Counted from the stretch's first letter, positions 1 through 6,634 are shown. The stretch is 34,948 nt of DNA from an uncultured Candidatus Saccharibacteria bacterium (GCA_948435375.1 CAOJGQ010000001.1:1-34948), one strand, 5' to 3'. A program made the numbers and translations. Notes: generated by a model from the letters alone, not told the origin.

Positions 1-437
1 GCGATCCATAAAATCCCGACTGGAATGCCGCAAAACTTATAAACCTTCGTGCTTTTCTGCCAAATGGAATAAGTATAGATGGATGTTGCGAAAACCGAGA
101 GCAGGCTTAGGAACCCTTCGTAAGTAGGAATGGTAGCAAGAATGATACCGAGATAGACGATAGCGAGAAAAATATAATCGCGCTTCTCGTTGGTTTCGCG
201 TTTGCCATTCTTCTTTTCTTCCCAAAGAATATACAAATTACGAAACATCGCCACTACGCACATTGCTAGCCCCGTCCAAGCCCCAAGCAGAACATAAGCA
301 ATTATATTAGCGACTAGCGAGAAAGCGCTGACGATGACGATTTTGCGCTTATCTTTTAGAAAGTAAGTCCAAGCCATCAGGACATACATTAAGATTGTAA
401 AGATTTGGGAAAGAATGTAGATAAAATCTATTTCCAT
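1..437 (-). CDS. YgjV-like inner membrane protein (partial, runs off the left edge)
   Basis: An open frame from an ATG at 437 runs leftward off the window, so only the first 145 residues are seen. The protein is almost entirely hydrophobic, with membrane segments near residues 5-23, 33-58 and 88-120 and a charged loop (EEKKNGKRETNEKRD) around 74-88. The overall pattern, with an AMCVVAMFRNLYILWEE stretch, resembles the YgjV family of small membrane proteins (Imp-YgjV), whose substrate is unknown. A weak AGAG lies just upstream of the start, inside one arm of a long-range inverted repeat in the leader. The family call rests on pattern recognition only; a PnuC-like transporter is an alternative. 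Confidence 0.6.
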   Translation of the reverse strand, partial: MEIDFIYILSQIFTILMYVLMAWTYFLKDKRKIVIVSAFSLVANIIAYVLLGAWTGLAMCVVAMFRNLYILWEEKKNGKRETNEKRDYIFLAIVYLGIILATIPTYEGFLSLLSVFATSIYTYSIWQKSTKVYKFCGIPVGILWI

Positions 438-440
438 TTT

Positions 441-619
441 AGCATCTCTTTAATTATTAAAAACGATGCCAAATAAAAGCGACACCGCGAGGGTGTCTAT
501 ACCTATATAACAACTCGGCTATTGCCGTCTTGCTAGCGGTGCCGCTTAAATACGGCAACTGTTCGCTAGAAAAAGCTACTATGCACCGAGATGCTTTATT
601 CAATGATATAAGTATAAAC
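441..619 (-). promoter_or_regulatory. Structured 5' leader of the YgjV-like gene, with pseudoknot potential and a terminator-like hairpin
   Basis: On the minus strand, 569-564 pairs with 538-533 (6 bp) and 558-552 pairs with 528-522 (7 bp). The two helices interleave, which is the topology of an H-type pseudoknot. Further down, GACACC and GGTGTC (496-491 and 486-481) form a hairpin followed by GCTTTTATTT. An 8-bp helix between 595-588 and 448-441 would close the whole leader and cover the region just before the start codon. This is the layout expected of a cis-acting riboregulator. I do not recognise it as a known riboswitch class. Confidence 0.45.
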
Positions 620-625
620 TTCCTT

Positions 626-631
626 ATTATA
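626..631 (-). promoter_or_regulatory. Extended -10 promoter (minus strand) for the YgjV leader
   Basis: On the minus strand a perfect TATAAT is preceded by TGG, giving an extended -10 element. No good -35 is visible 17 bp upstream. Transcription would start near 619 and give a leader of about 180 nt. Confidence 0.5.
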
Positions 632-690
632 CCACATTTAAACGATATTATTTGTGCTCTATCTTATGTATTTACACAATAGACCACAGA

Positions 691-1008
691 ATGACAATTA
701 TACTCGCTACTAGCGAATGCGAAGCCTTAATCGGGCGCGAACTTGATAAAAACGAAGTGCAGAACTCTGACCAGCTCGACTTAACATTTAGCTGTTTTCC
801 TCTAGAAACTCTGTTAAAGCCTGCCGGACTGCGCCCTGCCACGTACAAGATGATTTGTCAATTTGCCCATTCGACTCCTGTTGATTGGACAAATTTTTTG
901 TTAATGCCTCAAATTCGAGCCCCAAATTCGAGCCCCAAATTCGAGCCCCAAATTCGCACCTCAAATTCAGGCTTCAAAAACTTTCGTCCAAGAAAAGATA
1001 TATCCTAA
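691..1008 (+). CDS. Doubtful small open frame, 105 aa
   Basis: This frame is open from 652 with an internal ATG at 691. No convincing ribosome binding site or promoter precedes it, and no family is recognised. The last third is made of a 13-bp tandem DNA repeat, giving QIRAPNSSPKF-type residues that look like translated repeat rather than selected protein. It lies in a zone of gene remnants. It may be a decayed gene end or non-coding. Confidence 0.2.
   Translation: MTIILATSECEALIGRELDKNEVQNSDQLDLTFSCFPLETLLKPAGLRPATYKMICQFAHSTPVDWTNFLLMPQIRAPNSSPKFEPQIRTSNSGFKNFRPRKDIS
910..974. repeat. 13-bp tandem repeat, five copies
   Basis: Unit CAAATTCGAGCCC. Three copies are perfect (910-922, 923-935, 936-948) and two are degenerate (949-961, 962-974). 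The period is not a multiple of three, so it is not a protein repeat. It is far too short and unspaced to be a CRISPR array. Confidence 0.85.
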
Positions 1009-1031
1009 TGGTTAAAAGCTGATTTAGATTT

Positions 1032-1340
1032 TTACTGCAGATTTCCGCGATAAAATTCCACAATCTTTTCAAACGGAATAATGTCTTTACGATCATACAA
1101 ATCCGTGTGCACCGCGCCCGGAATCAACATCAGTTCCTTATTATCACCTTGTAGTTTCGCGTAGGCATCTTTACTAAAATAGCAAGAGTGCGCCTTGTCG
1201 CCGTGAATAATCAAGACCGCGCTACGAATTTCGTCCGCAAAGGCGAGTTGCGGGGTATTGATAAACGACAAAGCCGAAGTTTTATTCCAGCCACCATTCG
1301 AGTTTAACGACCGCTCGTGATAACCGCGCGGAGTTTTTGT
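1032..1340 (-). pseudogene. C-terminal remnant of an alpha/beta hydrolase
   Basis: The minus-strand frame encodes the last ~100 residues of a dienelactone-hydrolase-like alpha/beta hydrolase. It includes SFINTPQLAFADEIRSAVLI, the HGDKAHS loop and IPGAVHTDLYD, which carries the family's C-terminal acidic and histidine residues. The similarity continues upstream of the only possible start (TTG 1271) through RGYHERSLNSNGGWNKTS and then stops at about 1340; an in-frame TGA lies at 1377-1379. The nucleophile elbow and the N-terminal two thirds are missing, and there is no ribosome binding site. The remnant abuts Fib_succ_major fragments, so this locus has been rearranged. Confidence 0.75.
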
Positions 1341-1345
1341 AATAA

Positions 1346-1522
1346 TCGTTAGTCTTTTACATAAAATGGCGCGTCTTCAGGGACGCAAGTTATAGTAGTA
1401 GCTACTGGTCCAACACAGCAAACCAACCTGAACTTCATGCATATTATTTTACGGTCAACTCTGCCCATATCTACCCATCGAGCAGCCACAGCCCTCGCTG
1501 GGCTGGCTTGACGGTCCAAGCC
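1346..1522 (+). pseudogene. 3'-end fragment of a Fib_succ_major domain gene (plus strand)
   Basis: After two stop codons (1340-1345) the plus frame reads YWSNTANQPELHAYYFTVNS followed by HIYPSSSHS, RWAGLTVQA. This matches the C-terminal pattern of the Fib_succ_major domain (PF09603/TIGR02145): YWSST, an alternating strand, then a terminal R-x-x-G-hydrophobic-V-R/Q. These domains occur in secreted surface proteins. The fragment has no start, no signal peptide and no N-terminal domain half, and its 3' end runs head-on into the minus-strand fragment at 1523-1741. Confidence 0.6.
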
Positions 1523-1741
1523 CTAAGTTTTCCTGACCATAAAGCCATAAAACCGCGCAAAATTTGCCGAAGCCTGAAGATCGGGAATATAGAAAAAGAG
1601 ATTATAAGCATTATAGACCGACGCATAAGCCGCACCAGACCAATGCAACCCACTATAACCAGCTCCTCTAATCGAGCCAGACACCATATCTAGATTCCCG
1701 CCACGAGTTAGATATATAGGAGATAACGGATATGTTTGACG
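1523..1741 (-). pseudogene. 3'-end fragment of a Fib_succ_major domain gene (minus strand), beginning with the shared 27-bp core
   Basis: On the minus strand, YPLSPIYLTRGG is followed by SGSIRGAGYSGLHWSGAAYA, VYNAYNLFFYI and FYGFMVRKT, then TAG at 1525-1523. This is the end of a Fib_succ_major domain (Trp-containing turn, then G-F-x-V-R). The SPIYLTRGG codons (1723-1697) are identical at the DNA level to a repeat at 30338-30364. The frame is intact to its stop, but no start codon with a ribosome binding site exists upstream. It is a silent or decayed 3' piece. Confidence 0.65.
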
Positions 1742-1748
1742 TCTACTT

Positions 1749-2006
1749 TTTCTGCTTCTGCTTGACGAAGAGAATACTGCAACGAAGTCTACAACAAAAC
1801 TTTGACTGTTGCCTCTGGTTTTTCGATTTATGTTTTGACGAAGGAGGATCCGGACTTACGAGGAGGAAGAGCGCGCCATACCCGTAACGACGGGATATGG
1901 CGACGCGCCTCCTTCGCAAAATCAGAATCGAAAAACCAAATTACAAACAACCAAGTCTAACATACAGGCCTCATTACGATATTACTTCGTCAAGCAGAAT
2001 CAGAAA
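1749..2006. repeat. Large imperfect palindrome downstream of the muramidase gene
   Basis: The two arms run from 1749 to about 1887 and from about 1888 to 2006. Matching blocks are 1749-1770 with 1985-2006 (21 of 22), 1816-1828 with 1926-1938 (13 of 13), 1839-1847 with 1908-1916 (9 of 9) and a core hairpin at 1875-1901 (GCCATACCCGT with ACGGG-A-TATGGC). The left arm carries about 20 extra bases next to the core. The right tip overlaps the muramidase stop codon (2000-2002). It could fold as a very long transcript hairpin. It has no recognisable transposase and no target-site duplication. Confidence 0.75.
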
Positions 2007-3274
2007 TACCAAACATCAATATCAACATCTCCCTGTATCCCCTCAATCCTCCCCGTATCACACAGCTGCCAAATCCCATATTCGCCCACATATGTCACCT
2101 TGTCATGATATTGTGCCAGCCACACCGACGTCTTTCTCGGTTGCCAAATCTTCTCCAAATAATTTTTGCTCCCATAGAGCCAACCCTTATAGCCCTCCTT
2201 CGCTAACTCCGCCAAGAACTCCTGTGCCACCCGATTAACCGTCCGAAAACTCATCCCTGCCTGGTTAAAATTCTTCCAGTCCTCCCAGTCAAACGCCACG
2301 CCCAGTTCAATCTCATAGCCCCGAATCTGCTCCGCTACCCACGCCGCCTGCTTTTTCGCCTCCTCAATGTTATTAGCATAAGAATAAAAATACACACCCA
2401 CCGGCAATCCAGCTTTAAGCGCCTCCTGAATATTGCGTTCAAAAAACTTATCTACTACATACTCCCCGCCGTAGCCCACTTGATAACCTAACCGAATGAA
2501 AGCAAACTCCGCCCCCGCTTTCTTCACCTTCGCCCAATCAATCTCACCTTGCCAGCTCGAAACATCAATCCCGACTTTCGTCCGCTCGTTTTTATAATCA
2601 GCCTGCACCTGCGCAAAATCCTGCTTCGGTCGCGTCGCCACGGTCGACGCACCTCCCCCTGACTTCACCGGCTCCACCACTTTTAGCTGAAATGCTTGAC
2701 GCGTTTCATTACCGCCCGCATCCCGAATCACATACTCAAGATCATACGTCCCAACTTTTCCCAGATCATACTCACCCGCAATTTCTCGCACCGGTTCATC
2801 ATCCAAATCGTCCCCACTCAACATTAAATCCGTCAAATTACCATCATAGCCTTTCTCCACCGTATAACTCGGCAAACCATAAATCACTGGCGCCACCTTA
2901 TCCACCACTTTCACCGTAAAATTATACGACCGCTTCCGCCCCCGAACATTAATATACTCAAACCCCACTTGCTGTTCACCCAGCTCATCCGTCTTCACTA
3001 CTGTGTTATCTACTAGCTCACTATCCAATCTCGCCAAAAAGTCTGAGATTCGCACCTCCTCCCCGTAGCCAACTTTCAACTCCTCCACCAACCCAACCGA
3101 CTCCACGTCAAGCCGTCGCATTTCTGCCGCATCATATATAATATATCCCACCCCAGCCAGCAACGCTAAAAGCAAACCTGAACCGACCAAAAGCCAAACT
3201 CGTCGCCGTTTCAAAAGCCCCTTCACTGACCGTTTGTTTGTCGGACCCACCGTTGTTTCTGGATGATACTCCAT
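2000..3274 (-). CDS. Membrane-anchored GH25 muramidase (lysozyme) with an Ig-like domain
   Basis: The 424-residue protein has a basic N-terminus, one membrane segment at about 29-49, then an extracytoplasmic stretch with a DUF5011-like bacterial Ig fold at about 120-205 (KVAPVIYGLPSYTVEKGYDG), a short linker, and a glycoside hydrolase family 25 domain from about 233 to the end. The GH25 signatures are GIDVSSWQGEIDW and the DxE catalytic pair in AFDWEDW; the domain ends in DVDIDVWYF. GH25 enzymes cut the MurNAc-GlcNAc bond of peptidoglycan. Here the enzyme is tethered outside the cell and could remodel its own wall or act on the host's. The ATG at 3274 sits about 7 bp after a TAAAAT -10 box, so the mRNA is probably leaderless. 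Confidence 0.9.
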   Translation of the reverse strand: MEYHPETTVGPTNKRSVKGLLKRRRVWLLVGSGLLLALLAGVGYIIYDAAEMRRLDVESVGLVEELKVGYGEEVRISDFLARLDSELVDNTVVKTDELGEQQVGFEYINVRGRKRSYNFTVKVVDKVAPVIYGLPSYTVEKGYDGNLTDLMLSGDDLDDEPVREIAGEYDLGKVGTYDLEYVIRDAGGNETRQAFQLKVVEPVKSGGGASTVATRPKQDFAQVQADYKNERTKVGIDVSSWQGEIDWAKVKKAGAEFAFIRLGYQVGYGGEYVVDKFFERNIQEALKAGLPVGVYFYSYANNIEEAKKQAAWVAEQIRGYEIELGVAFDWEDWKNFNQAGMSFRTVNRVAQEFLAELAKEGYKGWLYGSKNYLEKIWQPRKTSVWLAQYHDKVTYVGEYGIWQLCDTGRIEGIQGDVDIDVWYF

Positions 3275-3276
3275 GT

Positions 3277-3286
3277 TATAATTTTA
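3277..3286. promoter_or_regulatory. Overlapping divergent -10 boxes driving two leaderless genes
   Basis: Plus strand: TATAAT at 3277-3282, TTGTTT -35 at 3253-3258 (18-bp spacer) and ATG at 3289. Minus strand: TAAAAT at 3286-3281 preceded by TGC, and ATG at 3274. The two hexamers share two bases and each predicted transcription start falls on or next to its start codon, so polymerase can serve only one gene at a time. Confidence 0.6.
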
Positions 3287-3288
3287 GC

Positions 3289-3999
3289 ATGAAACCCAGT
3301 CTCAAACATTTTTTCCAGCCTCCGCTCATGCGTCTTTGGCTCGCTCTTTGGCTGATAATTTTCTCAACCATCTTTATCCTTGGTCTCATCGCCCCTGACT
3401 ATCTTATCCTCACTCTAGTCAAACTCAGCGGTATCTTCCTTTGCATCGTCTACGCGCTCTACCGTTCACCGAAGGACCATCTCCTCCAGCTCGCTCTCTT
3501 CATGACTTTTGTCGCCGACATTTTTCTCGCTGTCAGCAACACTTCGCCCTATGGTTTACTAGTTTTCTTCACTGCCCAGATTATTCACTTCATCCGCCTC
3601 AGTCCTCCAACCAAAAAACATCAACCCTTACTACTTTTTATTTTTATCGCCCTCGCCGTCACTACGCTTGTTGCCTTTTGCGCGCCAGACTACACGACCC
3701 CTACCATCGCTGGCTTTTATCTCATCATGCTGCTCGCTAACCTTTACCTCGCCCAAAAGTGGCAACAATCTATGCCCAACAACCTTCCCGCCCACGCTGC
3801 TTTCTTCGGCTTCCTACTTTTTCTCTGTTGCGATCTCTGCACTGGACTCTCATTTTTCTCGCTCACTGGCGCACTACCGCTTAGTTTTTACCGCCCCGCC
3901 AACTTTTTCGCCTGGTTTTTCTACTATCCGTCGCAAATTTTAGTGTCAAACAGTTCAAAGTGTGCTACAATGAATCTAAAGAAGGAAATTGTGCTATAA
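3289..3999 (+). CDS. Polytopic membrane protein, YhhN-like
   Basis: The start is taken as ATG 3289, because the -10 box at 3277-3282 excludes the 17 upstream codons of the longer frame. The 236-residue product is mostly hydrophobic, with roughly seven to eight membrane helices. Two acidic positions within helices (LFMTFVADIFLAV, and LFLCCDLCTGLSF near the end), followed by a YPSQILVSNS tail, resemble the YhhN/TMEM86 family, which includes lysoplasmalogenases. The similarity is weak and enzyme activity is not established. Its stop codon overlaps the -10 box of the next gene. Confidence 0.45.
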   Translation: MKPSLKHFFQPPLMRLWLALWLIIFSTIFILGLIAPDYLILTLVKLSGIFLCIVYALYRSPKDHLLQLALFMTFVADIFLAVSNTSPYGLLVFFTAQIIHFIRLSPPTKKHQPLLLFIFIALAVTTLVAFCAPDYTTPTIAGFYLIMLLANLYLAQKWQQSMPNNLPAHAAFFGFLLFLCCDLCTGLSFFSLTGALPLSFYRPANFFAWFFYYPSQILVSNSSKCATMNLKKEIVL

Positions 4000-4000
4000 T
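3991..4000 (+). promoter_or_regulatory. Extended -10 promoter for the P-loop kinase gene
   Basis: The sequence reads GTGCTATAAT and ends at 4000, nine bases before ATG 4009. A transcript from here would be nearly leaderless, while GGAGG at 4001-4005 could serve a read-through mRNA from the preceding gene. Confidence 0.55.
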
Positions 4001-4008
4001 GGAGGTAT

Positions 4009-4503
4009 ATGGAAGGTAATAAATCACACTCACCTAGCAGCGGCCAACGCGCAATTTTAGTTTTTGGCGCGCCCTGCAGTGGCAAGACCACTTTCGGAAA
4101 ACAGTTTGCAGATCAGTTCAACGCTACGTTCTACGATTTGGACACCCTGAAGCAAGAACACAACTTGTCTCGCCAATTTATCTTAATCTTGGTCGAGCAA
4201 ATCGCCAAAACCGGCTCCACTCTCGTCATCGAAGGCGGCATCGGCACCGAGCGCGAACGTCGCGAATTGACCGAAGTCCTGCGCGCGGCCGGCTATTCGC
4301 CCACCTTGATCTGGATCCAAACCGACGTCAATACTGTTCGTGCTCGCTTGAAGAATCGCCTGAAATCTGTCGAAAAAGCCAAAGCGATCTATGACGCCGG
4401 CGTTAAATCGCTCGAAGCTCCATCGGATTCCGAAGCCCCAATCGTGCTTTCTGGCAAACACACCTATCATACTCAGCTCAAACAAGTCTTAACCCAGCTC
4501 TAA
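4009..4503 (+). CDS. Small P-loop kinase-like ATPase (AAA_33 / zeta-toxin-like fold)
   Basis: The 164-residue protein has a clear Walker A motif, FGAPCSGKTT, at about 19-28, a DLDTLKQEH segment after the first strand-helix unit, and a LVIEGGIG strand in the Walker B position. A C-terminal lid rich in Arg (VRARLKNRLKS) resembles the LID of nucleoside-monophosphate-type kinases. The family phosphorylates varied small molecules or RNA ends. The substrate cannot be read from the sequence. Neighbours are unrelated genes on the same strand. Confidence 0.65.
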   Translation: MEGNKSHSPSSGQRAILVFGAPCSGKTTFGKQFADQFNATFYDLDTLKQEHNLSRQFILILVEQIAKTGSTLVIEGGIGTERERRELTEVLRAAGYSPTLIWIQTDVNTVRARLKNRLKSVEKAKAIYDAGVKSLEAPSDSEAPIVLSGKHTYHTQLKQVLTQL

Positions 4504-4554
4504 TCAGTACTCAACCCTAAGAGCCATTAAAGTTTTAAGGTTTTATATTATATT

Positions 4555-5100
4555 GTGCTTTTGAAAGACCAAGAATTTGGTGAAATTATCGTGCGTAAAA
4601 ATCCTTTATCGAAGAACGTGCGATTTTCTGTGGCACCCTCTGGAAGGCTGCAAATGTCCGTGCCACAGCATACCAGCGATTTTCTCGTCAAACGTTTTCT
4701 CAACATTAACCGCGATCTCATCCGCGAACAAATCCCCCTGAGCGACCCCGCTACGCAGCGCGCCCGAGACGCCAAAAAGAAACTCTTGATGAAAGATGCG
4801 AAGAAATACTTGCCTTATCGATTGGAATATTTCGCCAAACTCTACGGCTACTCCTACGAAAAATGCCGCCTCTCGCACGCCGCCACACGGTGGGGAAGTT
4901 GCTCTTCGAACGGCACAATTTCGCTCAACATCGGCCTCATGCAAGTCCCCGAAATTCTCCGCGACTACGTCATCATCCACGAACTCGCCCATCTCAACCA
5001 TATGGACCATTCCAGCGCTTTTTGGCAAGAAGTCGCCAGCCACGACCCCAAATACAAGGAACATCGCAAACGCCTCAAAATGTTCTCCCCCGGAATTTAA
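4555..5100 (+). CDS. YgjP-type (DUF45) zinc metallopeptidase
   Basis: The 181-residue protein begins at a GTG (4555) set five bases after a TATATT box, so it may be leaderless. The C-terminal half has RWGSCSSNGTISLNIGLMQV and the zinc motif HELAHLNHMDHSSAFW, with the HExxH pair and a third His followed by FW, as in the YgjP/DUF45 (M48-like) family. A basic N-terminal domain precedes it. Members are often encoded beside restriction or housekeeping genes; their physiological substrate is unknown. The length is slightly below the usual ~230 residues. Confidence 0.8.
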   Translation: MLLKDQEFGEIIVRKNPLSKNVRFSVAPSGRLQMSVPQHTSDFLVKRFLNINRDLIREQIPLSDPATQRARDAKKKLLMKDAKKYLPYRLEYFAKLYGYSYEKCRLSHAATRWGSCSSNGTISLNIGLMQVPEILRDYVIIHELAHLNHMDHSSAFWQEVASHDPKYKEHRKRLKMFSPGI

Positions 5101-5150
5101 AAATCGCCGATTCCAAAACCGGCATAAAAACCAAACAAAGCTCACGAAAA

Positions 5151-5176
5151 ACTGCCGGCCCTTTCGAGCCAGCAGT
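5151..5176 (-). terminator. Rho-independent terminator (minus strand)
   Basis: On the minus strand, 5176-5168 pairs with 5159-5151 (9 bp, one G-T) and is followed by TTTTT. It lies 11 bases beyond the TAA at 5188-5190, not directly after the annotated stop of the cysteine-rich gene at 5398. Confidence 0.75.
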
Positions 5177-5187
5177 TCCACTGATGA

Positions 5188-5397
5188 TTATTCCGATGCC
5201 GAGCCAAGACGACCTGCTTCATTATATGCATTTCCGCGGTCTTCCGCCTCTGCCGAGATCACAACACCGCTCTGCTTACAAAACTCTACGGTATGCGCAT
5301 CATCCTACATCTCTCTTGTCGCAGCCGTGCGCAACATGGTTTCCACATCTGCAGTCTTCTTTTCTTTCGAAGCTGCTTTTTGTGCTTCCTCACCCTC
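5188..5397 (-). other. In-frame continuation downstream of the cysteine-rich gene, interrupted by TAG codons
   Basis: After the TAG at 5400-5398 the same frame continues for 69 codons to TAA 5190-5188, broken by one further TAG (5307-5305). The residues remain protein-like and acidic or Ala/Lys-rich (EGEEAQKAASKEKKTADVE, then AHTVEFCKQSGVVISAEAED). A terminator directly follows the TAA. The simplest reading is that the gene once ended at 5188 and was shortened by nonsense mutations. Programmed TAG read-through is less likely, since TAG ends rpsN normally. Confidence 0.45.
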
Positions 5398-6033
5398 CTA
5401 TTCATCCAGATATTCACCAACAGAATCAGTTGCCTCAACGCTACTTTTGGCGCGATCGTTGCTTTCGCCTGCGCAGTTGGTGCAGTCTCCGGCTTCATCA
5501 TTCTCGCCGTTACTGCATTCCTCACACTTGTCGCACTTGTCACACTCGCTGCAATCGCCCTGACCACAACCGTCACAGTTCCCACAGCCAGAACAACCAT
5601 CACAATCGTCATGCTCACCGCAGTTCCCACCACATCGGCAGCCAATACCACATGACAATTCCTTCAGTATATCAGCATGCAAATCCATCAAATCCCGATT
5701 GCTCTCCCTGAGTAAATCGATCACAGCCCGATTCTCACTCTGCAACACCTCGACCAACCTTGCCACTGTATTGCTTGCTAAATCAAGCGCAGTCTGCACC
5801 ATCTCCTGTTGTACAACCGTCGTCATCTCAAAAGCGCTCGCCGACTCTTCATCTTCATTCTGCTTCGTAGCCGCCTCGAAACCAGCCTCATAGCTGGCCT
5901 CGTAACTGTCCTCATAATCATCACCGGCATCCGGTGATGATTTGGTAGTAGCTACCAAATCCCGTACGATCATGCATCCAACACCAATCAGCTCACCAAC
6001 TACAACTACCTTCAGAAACTTCTCAAATTTCAT
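5398..6033 (-). CDS. Single-pass membrane protein with a cysteine-rich tail, unknown function
   Basis: The 211-residue protein has a hydrophobic N-terminal segment (residues 7-25, ending MIVRDLV), an acidic Tyr/Glu stretch at 38-56 (DDYEDSYEASYEAGFEA), a helical amphipathic middle, and a tail at about 130-192 with 16 cysteines mostly spaced CxxC (CDGCSGCGNCDGCG, CSECDKCDKCEEC). The Cys density suggests metal binding or a disulfide-rich exposed domain; no family is recognised. GGGGGC precedes ATG 6033. It is the last gene of a unit with the 6049-6246 gene under the promoter at 6381-6409. Confidence 0.7.
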   Translation of the reverse strand: MKFEKFLKVVVVGELIGVGCMIVRDLVATTKSSPDAGDDYEDSYEASYEAGFEAATKQNEDEESASAFEMTTVVQQEMVQTALDLASNTVARLVEVLQSENRAVIDLLRESNRDLMDLHADILKELSCGIGCRCGGNCGEHDDCDGCSGCGNCDGCGQGDCSECDKCDKCEECSNGENDEAGDCTNCAGESNDRAKSSVEATDSVGEYLDE

Positions 6034-6048
6034 AATTTGCCCCCTTTT

Positions 6049-6246
6049 CTATTCTCCTTCTGAAATTCTGTCTTCAAACGGCTTATCCTCAAGCCCGTCA
6101 TCCTCATCCGCAAAATCCTCGTCTAGCCAATCACCCGACATGTCCTCATCCAGCAAATGGCCTAAACCCGCATCAAGCACTCGAATTACTAGCGCTCCGC
6201 CCGCGATCGCCAAAAGCAACCCGAGCAAAATTTTACGTTTCTGCAT
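6049..6246 (-). CDS. Small membrane protein with an acidic tail, 65 aa
   Basis: A basic start (MQKRK) leads into one membrane helix (residues 6-22) and then a tail with about 20 Asp/Glu (DEDMSGDWLDEDFADEDDG). AGGGGGTGA precedes ATG 6246 by a normal distance. It lies 15 bases upstream of the cysteine-rich membrane protein and shares its N-terminal topology, so the two may act together. No family is recognised. Confidence 0.65.
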   Translation of the reverse strand: MQKRKILLGLLLAIAGGALVIRVLDAGLGHLLDEDMSGDWLDEDFADEDDGLEDKPFEDRISEGE

Positions 6247-6264
6247 CTTTTCACCCCCTTATTT

Positions 6265-6348
6265 TTAGCGTAGTGGCCAAATCTTGTTTTCAAACGCATA
6301 ACCAGTCTCGCTTACAGTAAAAACCGCTTTTTTGCACGGAATAATCAT
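6265..6348 (-). CDS. Possible 27-aa small protein in the leader of the 6049-6246 gene
   Basis: The transcript from the promoter at 6381-6409 contains ATG 6348 to TAA 6265, encoding MIIPCKKAVFTV then SETGYAFENKIWPLR. It fills most of the ~128-nt leader and ends 18 bases before the next start. The ribosome binding site is weak (TTAAGAAATTG). It could be a genuine small protein or a regulatory upstream frame. Confidence 0.35.
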   Translation of the reverse strand: MIIPCKKAVFTVSETGYAFENKIWPLR

Positions 6349-6380
6349 CAATTTCTTAAGATTCGCCACCCTATCTTCTC

Positions 6381-6409
6381 ATTATAGCACACATCCTCAC
6401 AAAAGTCAA
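6381..6409 (-). promoter_or_regulatory. Promoter P1 of the shared type (TTGACT, 17 bp, TGTGC-TATAAT)
   Basis: On the minus strand, TTGACT (6409-6404) is followed by a 17-bp spacer ending ATGTGTGC and TATAAT (6386-6381). The element is nearly identical to those at 7241, 17857 and 25181. It drives the small membrane and cysteine-rich protein genes. Confidence 0.85.
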
Positions 6410-6493
6410 CTAAACCGACCTTCACAAAGCGAAACTTTCGCATCAACACACAAACCCAACCTCTCAAACCTCCCAGCAGGGGATTAACCCACG

Positions 6494-6518
6494 AAAAAGA
6501 CCGCCAATCAGCGGCCTT
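6494..6518 (-). terminator. Rho-independent terminator of the 6635-7183 gene
   Basis: On the minus strand, GGCCGC (6516-6511) pairs with GCGGTC (6504-6499) and is followed by TTTTT. A separate small hairpin (CTGAGC-aaaa-GCTCAG, 6552-6567) lies between it and the gene. Confidence 0.65.
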
Positions 6519-6634
6519 AATCGGAAAGGAGGGTCAAAATATCTGTACAACCTGAGCAAAAGCTCAGATCACCCTTCAAGAATCAAAACTGATAAATCCA
6601 GAAGCTATATCGAGCCCACAAACTCGCAGATATT

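Noticed and set aside
481-558. T-box-like riboswitch in the YgjV leader (GCGGCACCGC resembling the T-box, then a GC hairpin)
   Set aside because: The T-box UGGN position reads CGGC, no specifier stem I is evident, and the downstream gene is not tRNA- or amino-acid-related. A pseudoknot explains the pairing better.
910-974. CRISPR array
   Set aside because: Units are 13 bp with no spacers, and no cas genes are nearby.
2692-2919. Plus-strand frames over the muramidase gene (1897-2238, 2692-2919)
   Set aside because: Pro/His/Ser-rich shadow frames opposite a clear GH25 gene.
5286-5651. 121-aa minus-strand hydrophobic frame and the long plus-strand frames over 4796-5711
   Set aside because: They are alternative frames over the cysteine-rich gene and the YgjP gene; low-complexity composition comes from the CxxC codons, and they lack ribosome sites.
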